NCBI GenBank assembly: GCA_023413275.1
Contig: JAEZPX010000168.1
Location: 1 to 16,322 of the forward strand
Source: Bacillota bacterium
GTDB lineage: Bacteria; Bacillota; Clostridia; Lachnospirales; Anaerotignaceae
DNA length: 16,322 nt
Direction: 5' to 3'
The notes beneath the pieces are model-generated. The model searched no databases. It had not been told where the DNA came from and saw nothing but the letters and a program-made list of their open reading frames with translations. Each line of letters starts with the position of its first letter. Position 1 is the stretch's first letter. This document shows positions 7,196 to 14,077 of the stretch, piece after piece. The translations under genes were made by a program, and so were the position numbers.

Positions 7196-8889
7196 GTCTC
7201 CACCCCCTTTTCCATTGGAATTTTAATAGTCACTTCCGAGCCTTCTGACGAAGCCTGAATTTCCAGCCCATAATCCTGTCCATAGATGCTACGCAGTCTC
7301 TTGTCCACATTGGAAAGCCCAACCTTTGAACTATCCAAAGTATCATTATGCAATGCATTTATAATTTCCTGTGGGATACCATATCCTGAATCCTTTACTG
7401 TAATTTTCACCATTTTCTCTGTTTGCCACCCTTGAATGGAGACCCTTCCGACGCTTCTCCTCATTGCACCATGCTTTACAGCATTTTCAACAATTGGCTG
7501 TAAGATAAAACTTGGAACCTGACAGTGCAAATCGGTAGGCACATGGATATCTAATGTCAATCTTTCCTCAAACCTAGCTTTCTCCAATTGCAAATAGGCG
7601 TCCACATGAGAAAATTCATCATAAATATCAATCATATATTGATTGGTATTCAAAGTATTTCTGAAATAAGTGCTCAAAACGATTAATAATTCCCTTGCCT
7701 TTTCCGGCTTCTCACGACAAAACGCAGTAATGGTATTTAAAGCGTTAAACAAAAAATGTGGGTTAATTTGAGATTGTAAGGCCCTAAACTCTGCCTTTTG
7801 CAACATCTCTCGTTGTTTTTGCGCCTCTGCCAATTCCAATTGAGTAGAAAAGAGCTTTGCCAGACCATCAACAAAATCTTTGTCTGTTTGAATTGAAAGT
7901 TTAAATTTTTTGGTAAAAACCAAAATTGCCCCCACTACATTGCCTTTGCTATGCAAAGGTGCTCCCACAATGGTAAAATTCTTCAAATGTTCATAAAAAA
8001 CATCACCTTCTTCTGCCCCTTCGGCAACCATGACCCCATTTTTACCGATTACCAATTGGGCAATTTGAGGTAGGGATTTTCCCTCCATATGATCTTGTAA
8101 TGCCGCAACATTACATTGATAGCTGAGTATCTTTTCCTTATCTGTTATAGCCACTCCGCCATCTTTAATATTTTCCAAAATCATTTTTGTGACCTTATCC
8201 ATATTTTCTTTGTTATACATTCCTTTTCGTAAAAAGGGCAGGCACTGCTCGGAAATATCAAATGCAAGTTTAATTCTTTTGGCAGACTCATTATCCTGCT
8301 CTATGAAAATAGAATTGAAAACAGAAATGAAAATTACCATACCCAAAGAATTAAATATGATCATTGGCACCGCAATGATTCGTACCGTCTCCAGTGCCGC
8401 TGGGTAAGGCTTTGCCACCAGTAAAATGATTATCATTTGAAATACCTCTGCCAAGGCAGAAATCAAAAAAATATCTATTTTCTTCCAATCATTCCGCTTT
8501 AAATATTTTGATGCTAAAACACCAATAACTCCCTCAACAAAAGTAGAAATTGCACAAGCCGCAGAGGTGAATCCTCCCACGTCAAAAAAATATCGATGCA
8601 ATCCACCGATTATTGCTGCTCCCATCCCTACAATAGGCCCACCAATAATACCCCCTGACATTACGCCAATAACACGGGTATTCACAATGGCACCATTTAC
8701 ATCCGTTCCTGTATAGGTAGACAACACACTAATTAAACCGAAAATCACCGCCAAAGCAACATTGGATTTGATATCTGCCTTATAAGAAAACATAAATTGC
8801 TTAATGAAGGTTGTTTTTGTCAAAAGCTGGGCAATAATTACCAGCATAGATAAATTCAAGATTAAATTTTTCAGAATGTCCAGTGTCAT
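7192..8889 (-). CDS. LytS/BtsS-like sensor histidine kinase with a 5TM receptor domain
   Basis: 565 aa. The N-terminal membrane receptor (5TM-5TMR_LYT type, about residues 5-195) carries the signature VNTRVIGVMSGGIIGGPIVG and GGLHRY. A GAF-like domain occupies about 220-350. The kinase core has the His_kinase box QSQINPHFLFNALNTI with phospho-acceptor His378. The ATPase domain has the N box LQPIVENAVKHG (Asn469), the G box KDSGYGI and a GLSNVDKRL segment. Length and order match E. coli BtsS (YehU, 561 aa). Arg72, Arg99, Cys112 and Ser115 correspond to the reported BtsS pyruvate-binding residues Arg72, Arg99, Cys110 and Ser113 (recalled from memory), which supports pyruvate or a close analogue as signal. 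GGGGGA precedes the ATG, and a good promoter lies at 8924-8952. LytS proteins tied to lrgAB/pftAB are the main alternative relatives. Confidence 0.95.
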   Translation of the reverse strand: MTLDILKNLILNLSMLVIIAQLLTKTTFIKQFMFSYKADIKSNVALAVIFGLISVLSTYTGTDVNGAIVNTRVIGVMSGGIIGGPIVGMGAAIIGGLHRYFFDVGGFTSAACAISTFVEGVIGVLASKYLKRNDWKKIDIFLISALAEVFQMIIILLVAKPYPAALETVRIIAVPMIIFNSLGMVIFISVFNSIFIEQDNESAKRIKLAFDISEQCLPFLRKGMYNKENMDKVTKMILENIKDGGVAITDKEKILSYQCNVAALQDHMEGKSLPQIAQLVIGKNGVMVAEGAEEGDVFYEHLKNFTIVGAPLHSKGNVVGAILVFTKKFKLSIQTDKDFVDGLAKLFSTQLELAEAQKQREMLQKAEFRALQSQINPHFLFNALNTITAFCREKPEKARELLIVLSTYFRNTLNTNQYMIDIYDEFSHVDAYLQLEKARFEERLTLDIHVPTDLHCQVPSFILQPIVENAVKHGAMRRSVGRVSIQGWQTEKMVKITVKDSGYGIPQEIINALHNDTLDSSKVGLSNVDKRLRSIYGQDYGLEIQASSEGSEVTIKIPMEKGVET

Positions 8890-8923
8890 ATATTTCCCCC
8901 GTTTATTACAATTTCTTTATTTT

Positions 8924-8952
8924 AGGATACTACAACCCACCAAAACGGTCAA
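8924..8952 (-). promoter_or_regulatory. Sigma-A type promoter for the kinase/regulator operon
   Basis: On the minus strand TTGACC (8952-8947), exactly 17 bases, then TATCCT (8929-8924). This gives a leader of about 28 bases before the kinase ATG at 8889. It is the best-formed promoter in the window. Confidence 0.65.
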
Positions 8953-9101
8953 CATAAGGGATTTTGGTTATCTTATTATCTCACATGAATACCAATAAAT
9001 CCTCTTATTCTAAGGTTTTCATTTCATATTTTTTGTATATTGCAACTGGAAATTTATATCACCAATGTGGGCACTTATCCACCTTTATAAGATGGAATTC
9101 A

Positions 9102-9130
9102 TTGCTATTTTTATTTGCACATGCTATACT
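9102..9130 (+). promoter_or_regulatory. Candidate promoter for the AI-2E family gene
   Basis: TTGCTA (9102-9107), 17 bases, then TATACT (9125-9130) with an upstream TG, making an extended -10. It predicts a leader of about 130 bases that contains a 7-bp hairpin, AGCCCAA/TTGGGCT (9156-9162 with 9174-9180, 11-base loop), not followed by a T tract. The rest of the 376-base divergent gap (8890-9265), apart from the kinase promoter, shows nothing further. Confidence 0.5.
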
Positions 9131-9265
9131 AATTCAAATTATAATGCTTTTTATCAGCCCAAACAGGCAAAGCTTGGGCTATCCCACATAAAACTTTTTC
9201 ATCTGCTTGGCAGTTTATGGTGAAGATTTGCAACTCCCAAAAAACCAGAAAGAAGGTGTTACAAA

Positions 9266-10429
9266 ATGGAGTTGAACCAAAACAATATTCGAAAAATTAG
9301 AGGTCTGATTGTTTTTGCCATTCTTATTCTAATTGGACTTTACCGCTTTGACATTGTAATTGGCTCTTTCAAATTTATACTTCATATCCTCCTGCCCCTA
9401 TTTTTGGGCTGTGCCATTGCTTTTATTTTAAGTGTTCCCATGGATCGGATTCAAAAAATACTGTTTACCAAGCCCTTGCTTACGGCAAAGGGAAAGAAAA
9501 AACAGCATATAGAAAAAATGGTAAACCCCATCAGCCTTATCTTGGCCATCATTTTTGTGCTTGCACTGCTGTTTATCGTTACTGCACTGGTTTTGCCCCA
9601 ACTGGCAACCACTGCAAGCGATTTGGCCCAATCTCTACCCCAAAGAATTCCAGACCTAGAGGCAAAACTTGAAAGCTTCTTTTCCGCAAACCCCGAAGCT
9701 TTATCTTATCTGTCAACCATTGAGATTGATTGGCAAAAATTAGTTACAGGTGTAGCTGACTTTTTCAAGTCAGGCATAGGCAATATCTTAGATTCCACTT
9801 TTGTGGTTGCAAAGGGTATACTAAGTGCCTTTACCTCCTTTTTTATCGGTTTTGTTTTTGCTTGCTATATCTTACTGCAAAAAGAGACCTTAGGCAGACA
9901 AATTCGGAAGCTTCTTTTTGCTTTTTTACCACAAAAATATGCGCAAAGAACAATTGAAATCTGTGATCTGACTCACAAAATTTTCGCCAGCTTCTTGGCC
10001 GGCCAGTGCCTTGAGGCAGTGATCTTAGGCTTGATGTTTTTCGTAGCAATGTCTATTATGCGTCTTCCTTATGCACTACTAATCGGCGTGTTTATTTCTT
10101 TTACCGCACTAATCCCTATTTTTGGGGCTTTTATCGGGCTATTGCTGGGCACGTTCCTGATTTTAACGGTGAATCCAGCACAAGCACTTATCTTTATTAT
10201 CCTGTTCTTCATTTTGCAACAGGTTGAAGGTAACCTGATTTATCCCCATGTAGTAGGAGGCTCTGTTGGATTACCCTCTATCTGGGTTCTTGCGGCAGTC
10301 ACCATCGGTGGAAGTTTATTCGGAATCATTGGAATGCTTGTATTTATACCGATTGTTTCCGTTCTTTATATTCTCCTTCGTGAAGCAACCAATCATCGCC
10401 TAAAAGAAAAAAATCTGAACGTAGAATAA
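9266..10429 (+). CDS. AI-2E/PerM-family membrane transporter (UPF0118)
   Basis: 387 aa integral membrane protein of the family that includes TqsA and PerM. An N-terminal pair of hydrophobic segments (about 13-60) is followed by a basic cytoplasmic stretch and a third segment (about 88-115). Next comes the family's amphipathic extracellular-type region (about 120-190, SDLAQSLPQRIPDLEAKLESFF). A C-terminal block of several helices has the family motif region LPYALLIGVFISFTALIPIFGAFIGLLLG, then QQVEGNLIYPHVVGGSVGLPSIWVL. An AGAAGGTG ribosome site sits 9 bases before the ATG. Members have been linked to autoinducer-2 export, and others to Na+/H+ antiport or unknown solutes; the substrate cannot be read from sequence and no quorum-sensing gene is nearby. 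It stands alone between its promoter and a bidirectional terminator. Confidence 0.93.
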   Translation: MELNQNNIRKIRGLIVFAILILIGLYRFDIVIGSFKFILHILLPLFLGCAIAFILSVPMDRIQKILFTKPLLTAKGKKKQHIEKMVNPISLILAIIFVLALLFIVTALVLPQLATTASDLAQSLPQRIPDLEAKLESFFSANPEALSYLSTIEIDWQKLVTGVADFFKSGIGNILDSTFVVAKGILSAFTSFFIGFVFACYILLQKETLGRQIRKLLFAFLPQKYAQRTIEICDLTHKIFASFLAGQCLEAVILGLMFFVAMSIMRLPYALLIGVFISFTALIPIFGAFIGLLLGTFLILTVNPAQALIFIILFFILQQVEGNLIYPHVVGGSVGLPSIWVLAAVTIGGSLFGIIGMLVFIPIVSVLYILLREATNHRLKEKNLNVE

Positions 10430-10463
10430 AGGGGCTAGTAGAGTCTCTGGTGTACCTAAACAT

Positions 10464-10497
10464 AAAAGGAGTACCGATAGCTTCGGCACTCCTTTTT
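10464..10497 (+). terminator. Bidirectional terminator between convergent genes
   Basis: AAAAGGAGT (10464-10472) pairs with ACTCCTTTT (10488-10496), with an inner CCGA/TCGG (10474-10477 with 10483-10486) and one mismatch. T5 plus a further T run follows on the + strand and TTTT on the minus strand. It lies 35 bases past the AI-2E family stop and abuts the end of the convergent amidase gene. Confidence 0.9.
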
Positions 10498-10501
10498 ATT
10501 T

Positions 10502-11299
10502 TTATCCTTTTTCAATCGTATTCAAATATTGGCAAATTGCCTGATAATAGGCTTGGGCAGCCTTTGCACATCCTTCGTCTGTACCAAAATCCTTTACATC
10601 CTGTTCATTGGTAACAAAGCATTGCTCCACCAAAACTGCTGGACAATTCATATTTTTTAACATTCCAAAGGTATCATAGTCATAAACTTGTGTATCAGTG
10701 GAATCTATCAAAAGCTTAGAGGCATTGCCCGTTTCATCAGGTACATAATATCCAAACCGAACGCCATCAGGCCCTCGCAGCCTTGCTCCTGCTACCTTCA
10801 TTTCCGTTGCTATGTATTGAGCGAATACCAAACTTTTCTCATAGTTCTTTTTTCCCGGAGGAGAAGGATAGCATTCGAATCCATAGGCTGATGCATCATC
10901 ACCGGAATTGGCATGGATGGAAAGCACCAAATCCGGCTTTGCCCTTTGAAAAAGCTTATTTCTATTGGTAATAGTTTTATCCTCACCATCTTTTCGAGAA
11001 AGAACCACACGAAAACGCCCATCTGCCTCCAATAGCTCTGCCAGCTTGGCAGTGGTTTTCTCCGTCAGCTCAACCTCTTCAATGATACCCACTGCTCCGG
11101 TATCAACACCACCGTGACCGGCGTCTAGGCCTATAACGTAGGGCTTGCTAAAGTGAAAATAAATCTCGAATCCAACATAGCCCAAAATAAAAAGGAAGAT
11201 TAGTAAGATTAGCTTGATGGGCAATCTGCCTTTTCGGCGTCTGCGCCGCTTTTTCTTTATTCTCTGCGGCTCATATTCCCGCCAATTTTTGCCTTTCAT
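10502..11299 (-). CDS. Membrane-anchored N-acetylmuramoyl-L-alanine amidase (Amidase_3)
   Basis: 265 aa zinc amidase that cuts the bond between MurNAc and L-Ala in peptidoglycan. A strongly basic N-terminus (residues 13-25, a run of Lys/Arg) precedes one transmembrane anchor (about 28-50), placing the catalytic domain outside the cell. Zinc and catalytic residues are visible: His62 in LDAGHGG, Glu75, His129 in SIHANSG and Glu225 in PAVLVEQCFVTN. Between the GFECYP strand and the catalytic Glu segment there is extra sequence (about 172-210, GPDGVRFGYYVPDETGNA) where many family members have a short NRGVK-type stretch. CwlD, the spore cortex amidase, has a similar size and anchor, but nothing here ties this gene to sporulation. 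AGGAG lies 9 bases before the ATG. It is transcribed alone, convergent with the AI-2E family gene. Confidence 0.92.
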   Translation of the reverse strand: MKGKNWREYEPQRIKKKRRRRRKGRLPIKLILLIFLFILGYVGFEIYFHFSKPYVIGLDAGHGGVDTGAVGIIEEVELTEKTTAKLAELLEADGRFRVVLSRKDGEDKTITNRNKLFQRAKPDLVLSIHANSGDDASAYGFECYPSPPGKKNYEKSLVFAQYIATEMKVAGARLRGPDGVRFGYYVPDETGNASKLLIDSTDTQVYDYDTFGMLKNMNCPAVLVEQCFVTNEQDVKDFGTDEGCAKAAQAYYQAICQYLNTIEKG

Positions 11300-11456
11300 A
11301 CACTGTCACTCCTAATTTTCAATGGATCGTAAACACTGCCCGTGATCCCCATGTTGCTTGCTCAAAGAATTTTAAACAACCCTCTGATTTCCCAGATTTG
11401 TCATTCCTCAAAACTAGTCTCATGTCAAAAAGGCTCATAGGAAAAAGCAGTCAAAA

Positions 11457-12140
11457 TTAAATTGTAAAAGTCTCATTTGCTTTGGAAATTTGTATGATTT
11501 TATTTCCATAAGTCTTTTCCTTCAGCATTTGACAAACCTCAAACTTTCCCCAAAAATGCATAGGGAATACAGCGTCTGCATCCACTTCTTGCATAAAGTA
11601 ATCCGTCGCCCAGTGGTACTTGTCTTGTAAGCGTAAATCCGCAGGGATAAATGCCACCTGAAATTTTCTGCCTTTTATTTTCAGAATCTCCTCTTGATAG
11701 CTTTTTGCGATATCATCATTAAATTCCTGACTCTCTCCATTCCAATGCCACCAATTCAAGTCTCCACCATGGTAAATTGCTTTTCCATCAGCCTGCACAA
11801 TAAAGGCTACACCCTCATCATTAGATAATAAGGTCTCAATGGTAAGCCCATGGAATTGATAGGTCTCATGGGGCTTCACATACAAAGCCTCTCCCGAAAA
11901 GGCAGCATCCAAAGTGATATCATGGGAGATGACATAGGCTGCACTATCCACCCAATCAAGTATTCTTGTGTCAAAATGGTCACTATGATTGTGGGAAACA
12001 AAGAAAATAATGTCCTTGCCCTTATAGTCCTTAGGGTCAAAAAAATCAAAACGCTTTCCCTGGGGGTAATAGTCAAAAATCAATACCTTGTTTTCTGTTT
12101 CCACTAAAAAACCGCTATGATTAAAATAAGTTACTTTCAT
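11457..12140 (-). CDS. Metallo-beta-lactamase-fold hydrolase, UlaG-like
   Basis: 227 aa. The frame is open for 36 more codons upstream to a TTG at 12248, but AAGGAGG lies just before the ATG at 12140 and the product then begins MKVTYFNHSGF, the normal N-terminus. The di-metal site is clear: His50, His52, Asp54 and His55 in SHNHSDHFD, Asp127 in YHGGDLNWW, and the late His in FPMHFWGKF. An early HSGF motif is shared with UlaG-like L-ascorbate-6-phosphate lactonases and with other small cytoplasmic hydrolases. No sugar-phosphate genes are adjacent, so the substrate is unknown. It has its own candidate extended -10 (12274-12282). Confidence 0.88.
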   Translation of the reverse strand: MKVTYFNHSGFLVETENKVLIFDYYPQGKRFDFFDPKDYKGKDIIFFVSHNHSDHFDTRILDWVDSAAYVISHDITLDAAFSGEALYVKPHETYQFHGLTIETLLSNDEGVAFIVQADGKAIYHGGDLNWWHWNGESQEFNDDIAKSYQEEILKIKGRKFQVAFIPADLRLQDKYHWATDYFMQEVDADAVFPMHFWGKFEVCQMLKEKTYGNKIIQISKANETFTI

Positions 12141-12273
12141 AAGACCTCCTTGATTATTCATAAGCCAGCTGTTTTTTAAAAGCGAATGAATCAATTTCAT
12201 CACAGATTCAGCTCTAAATGACCAGTGACTTTTCCAATATACCGTCAAACAGAATTACTGAATTTACCATATA

Positions 12274-12282
12274 ATTGTACCA
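12274..12282 (-). promoter_or_regulatory. Candidate extended -10 for the UlaG-like hydrolase
   Basis: On the minus strand TGGTACAAT (12282-12274) has a TG-N-TACAAT form. The -35 position is poor. It lies downstream of the SRAP terminator and about 130 bases before the ATG. Confidence 0.35.
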
Positions 12283-12308
12283 CACTTTTCTCTATTTTCT
12301 ACCCTTAT

Positions 12309-12339
12309 AAAAAAGACTTAAGAATTTCTCAAGTCTTTT
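12309..12339 (-). terminator. Terminator of the carbonic anhydrase-SRAP operon
   Basis: AAAAGACTT (12311-12319) pairs with AAGTCTTTT (12331-12339) around a short partly paired interior. On the minus strand the stem runs out into TTTTTT. It lies 80 bases past the SRAP gene stop. Confidence 0.85.
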
Positions 12340-12418
12340 GGTGAAAATGCAGTGATTTAGAAATATAACAAAACGATAAAACCTTCAAATTATAAGTAGA
12401 GAGGTAACTCTTTTGACC

Positions 12419-12991
12419 CTAATTTCCCACCATTTCTTTTTTCAAGGCAATCTCCCCTTGTGCCAATAGTTTTTCCGAAACACAAGTATCGTATAGCCAG
12501 TGCCTTAATTCAGCTTCCTTCAAAATCAAAGGCATACGATGGTGCACCTGTGCTATTTCACCCATGCTGTGGGTGGTTAACACCACAACTTCTGTTCTCT
12601 CCCCCTGTTTACGAAATAAAGCAGCAAAGTAAAGAAGACCTTCGCCAACTTGAGAAAATCTAAAACATTGATGATCATGATTCCATTCAAAAAAGCTATG
12701 GGCAGGTACAATACATCTATTTCTTTCAAAACAGGACTGAAAAATCCCCTTTGATAAAACCGTTTCCTGCCTTGCATTATAAATCAATTTGCCTTGATTG
12801 GTCTGAAAGCCCCAATAACCCAAGGAGGCTGTAGTTTTTCCAAACGTTGATACTTGAAGATAAGGAATTTCATCGGAGGGACGGGCAATCTGAGGAATTT
12901 TTGTTTCTGGTGTTTTCCTCCAGATCTCCCCCATAATTTTCTGTACTGCTTTACTACCATCTTCTTGATTCCAAAAAAACAGCCTACACAT
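12419..12991 (-). CDS. SOS response-associated peptidase family protein (SRAP, YedK/HMCES-like)
   Basis: 190 aa. SRAP proteins form a thiazolidine crosslink with abasic sites in single-stranded DNA through their Cys2 and so shield them during replication. The expected active-site set is present: Cys2 after removal of Met1, Asn72 in IYNARQET, Glu102 in PAHSFFEWN and His150 in VHHRMPLIL. The N-terminus reads MCRLFF where most family members have MCGR(F/Y), so the Gly is missing. The ATG sits inside the last codons of the carbonic anhydrase gene, an 8-base overlap, with GGTAGAG as a weak ribosome site, so translation is likely coupled. I see no LexA-type box in front of the operon. Confidence 0.9.
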   Translation of the reverse strand: MCRLFFWNQEDGSKAVQKIMGEIWRKTPETKIPQIARPSDEIPYLQVSTFGKTTASLGYWGFQTNQGKLIYNARQETVLSKGIFQSCFERNRCIVPAHSFFEWNHDHQCFRFSQVGEGLLYFAALFRKQGERTEVVVLTTHSMGEIAQVHHRMPLILKEAELRHWLYDTCVSEKLLAQGEIALKKEMVGN

Positions 12992-13541
12992 GCTCTACCT
13001 TACGCATTTCACCTGTATCTGGATTCATCACAAAACCATAAACCTCAACACCTTTATGAATCAAAGGATGGGTCTTGATAATCTCCACCGTTTTTTCAAC
13101 AGCATGACAAACATCCCCAAAGCCAGTTAACCATTCAACGGGGTTACGATGATTTCTCTCCGCCTCATCCAAAGCCGCTTGAGTGATGCCTTTTGCTTTC
13201 ATTTTCTCTACAATTTTTGCACCATCTAAAATGCGTCCACCGCAATCATCATGGCCAATTACCAAAACTGTATCCACACCCAACTCATATATAGCAACAA
13301 GCAGGCTGAAAATAACACTTCCGTAAGGATGACTGATTTGTGCACCGGCATTCTTAATCATTTTTACGTCGCCATTTTTTAATCCAAGGGCTGCAGGCAG
13401 AAGCTCTGTCATTCTAGTATCCATGCAGGATAAAATAGCTATTTTTCGGTCAGGATATTTAGACGTAGCATATTTTGAATATAACTCGCTCTCAACAAAC
13501 ACCCGATTATACTCTAATATCTTTCTCATTTGGTCGTTCAT
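12984..13541 (-). CDS. Beta-class carbonic anhydrase
   Basis: 185 aa zinc enzyme interconverting CO2 and bicarbonate in the cytoplasm. The ligands are visible: Cys39 and Asp41 with Arg43 in SCMDTRM, and His97 and Cys100 in GHDDCGG. The KNAGAQISHPYGSVIFSL segment is typical of the small beta-class enzymes of Gram-positive bacteria. GAGGAGG lies 8 bases before the ATG. The start overlaps the stop of the small membrane protein gene in ATGA, and its own end overlaps the SRAP start by 8 bases, so all three are one tight operon. A bicarbonate supply role for carboxylases is the usual explanation; the reason for pairing with a DNA repair protein is unclear. Confidence 0.94.
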   Translation of the reverse strand: MNDQMRKILEYNRVFVESELYSKYATSKYPDRKIAILSCMDTRMTELLPAALGLKNGDVKMIKNAGAQISHPYGSVIFSLLVAIYELGVDTVLVIGHDDCGGRILDGAKIVEKMKAKGITQAALDEAERNHRNPVEWLTGFGDVCHAVEKTVEIIKTHPLIHKGVEVYGFVMNPDTGEMRKVEHV

Positions 13542-13750
13542 TGTTTATCCTCCTCTTTTCTATTCCTCTGTTTCTCATCCCGCTTCATAAAGGTATAAAT
13601 CATGAAAAACCATAAAACAATCAACCCCAGCGCAACGGGAACCATATGTTTTACTAAGATGTCCCCACCCAGAAAATGTATCCATAAAAAAAGCCCTAGT
13701 GAAACAATGATAAAATATGCTCCGGTTATTATTTGCATATGTCCCTTCAT
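13538..13750 (-). CDS. Small two-helix membrane protein of unknown function
   Basis: 70 aa from the ATG at 13750, chosen because GAGGCG precedes it by about 6 bases; the frame is open to an ATG at 13822 that has no ribosome site. There are two hydrophobic segments (about residues 6-23, QIITGAYFIIVSLGLFLW, and about 36-54, HMVPVALGLIVLWFFMIYTF) and a charged Lys/Arg/Glu/Asp tail that is probably cytoplasmic. I do not recognise the family. It overlaps the carbonic anhydrase start by 4 bases and is the first gene of that operon. Confidence 0.7.
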   Translation of the reverse strand: MKGHMQIITGAYFIIVSLGLFLWIHFLGGDILVKHMVPVALGLIVLWFFMIYTFMKRDEKQRNRKEEDKQ

Positions 13751-14024
13751 TTTTACGCCTCTTTTCTGCTGAAAGCTCTTTTTGGAAGACAGAATCCTAA
13801 GTTTCTTCTTCACGGAAAACATACAAGTTTAAAAAAACATTTACGTTCACTTGACAGATATGGTTTAAATCTAAATTGCATTAATAATAACATAATAATT
13901 AGTATTCAGTAAAGCTAATTGTTTATAGAGAGAAAACCTTATAAGATATAATCATTTTGAGTATTGTTTCATACAAAGGCTAATTGAATAAGTAGTCTCT
14001 TACGCAACTATGGAATCAAAAACA
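13751..14024. other. Gene-free stretch upstream of the carbonic anhydrase operon
   Basis: AT-rich and without a credible gene. A TATTAT on the minus strand near 13880-13890 could be a -10, but its -35 partner (TTACTG) is poor. A TTGACA on the + strand (13851-13856) has no -10 at a proper distance. Nothing else is evident. Confidence 0.4.
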
Positions 14025-14057
14025 AAAGACTCTAATCAAAATATGATCAGAGTCTTT
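14025..14057 (-). terminator. Terminator of the secreted protein gene
   Basis: AAAGACTCT (14025-14033) pairs perfectly with AGAGTCTTT (14049-14057), with a partly paired interior. On the minus strand the stem is followed by TGTTTTTG, a T-rich tail. It begins 21 bases past the stop codon. Confidence 0.85.
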
Positions 14058-14077
14058 AATCCTGTTAATTTATGCAA

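Noticed and set aside
8964..9191. Open frames in the gap between the kinase and the AI-2E family gene
   Set aside because: They overlap the kinase upstream region and the AI-2E promoter, have no ribosome site, and their translations look like random AT-rich sequence.
12141..12248. In-frame N-terminal extension of the UlaG-like hydrolase from a TTG
   Set aside because: It would overlap the AAGGAGG site and place 36 unrelated residues before the conserved MKVTYFNHSGF start.
13751..13822. Longer start for the small membrane protein
   Set aside because: The ATG at 13822 has no ribosome site; the ATG at 13750 has GAGGCG at proper spacing.
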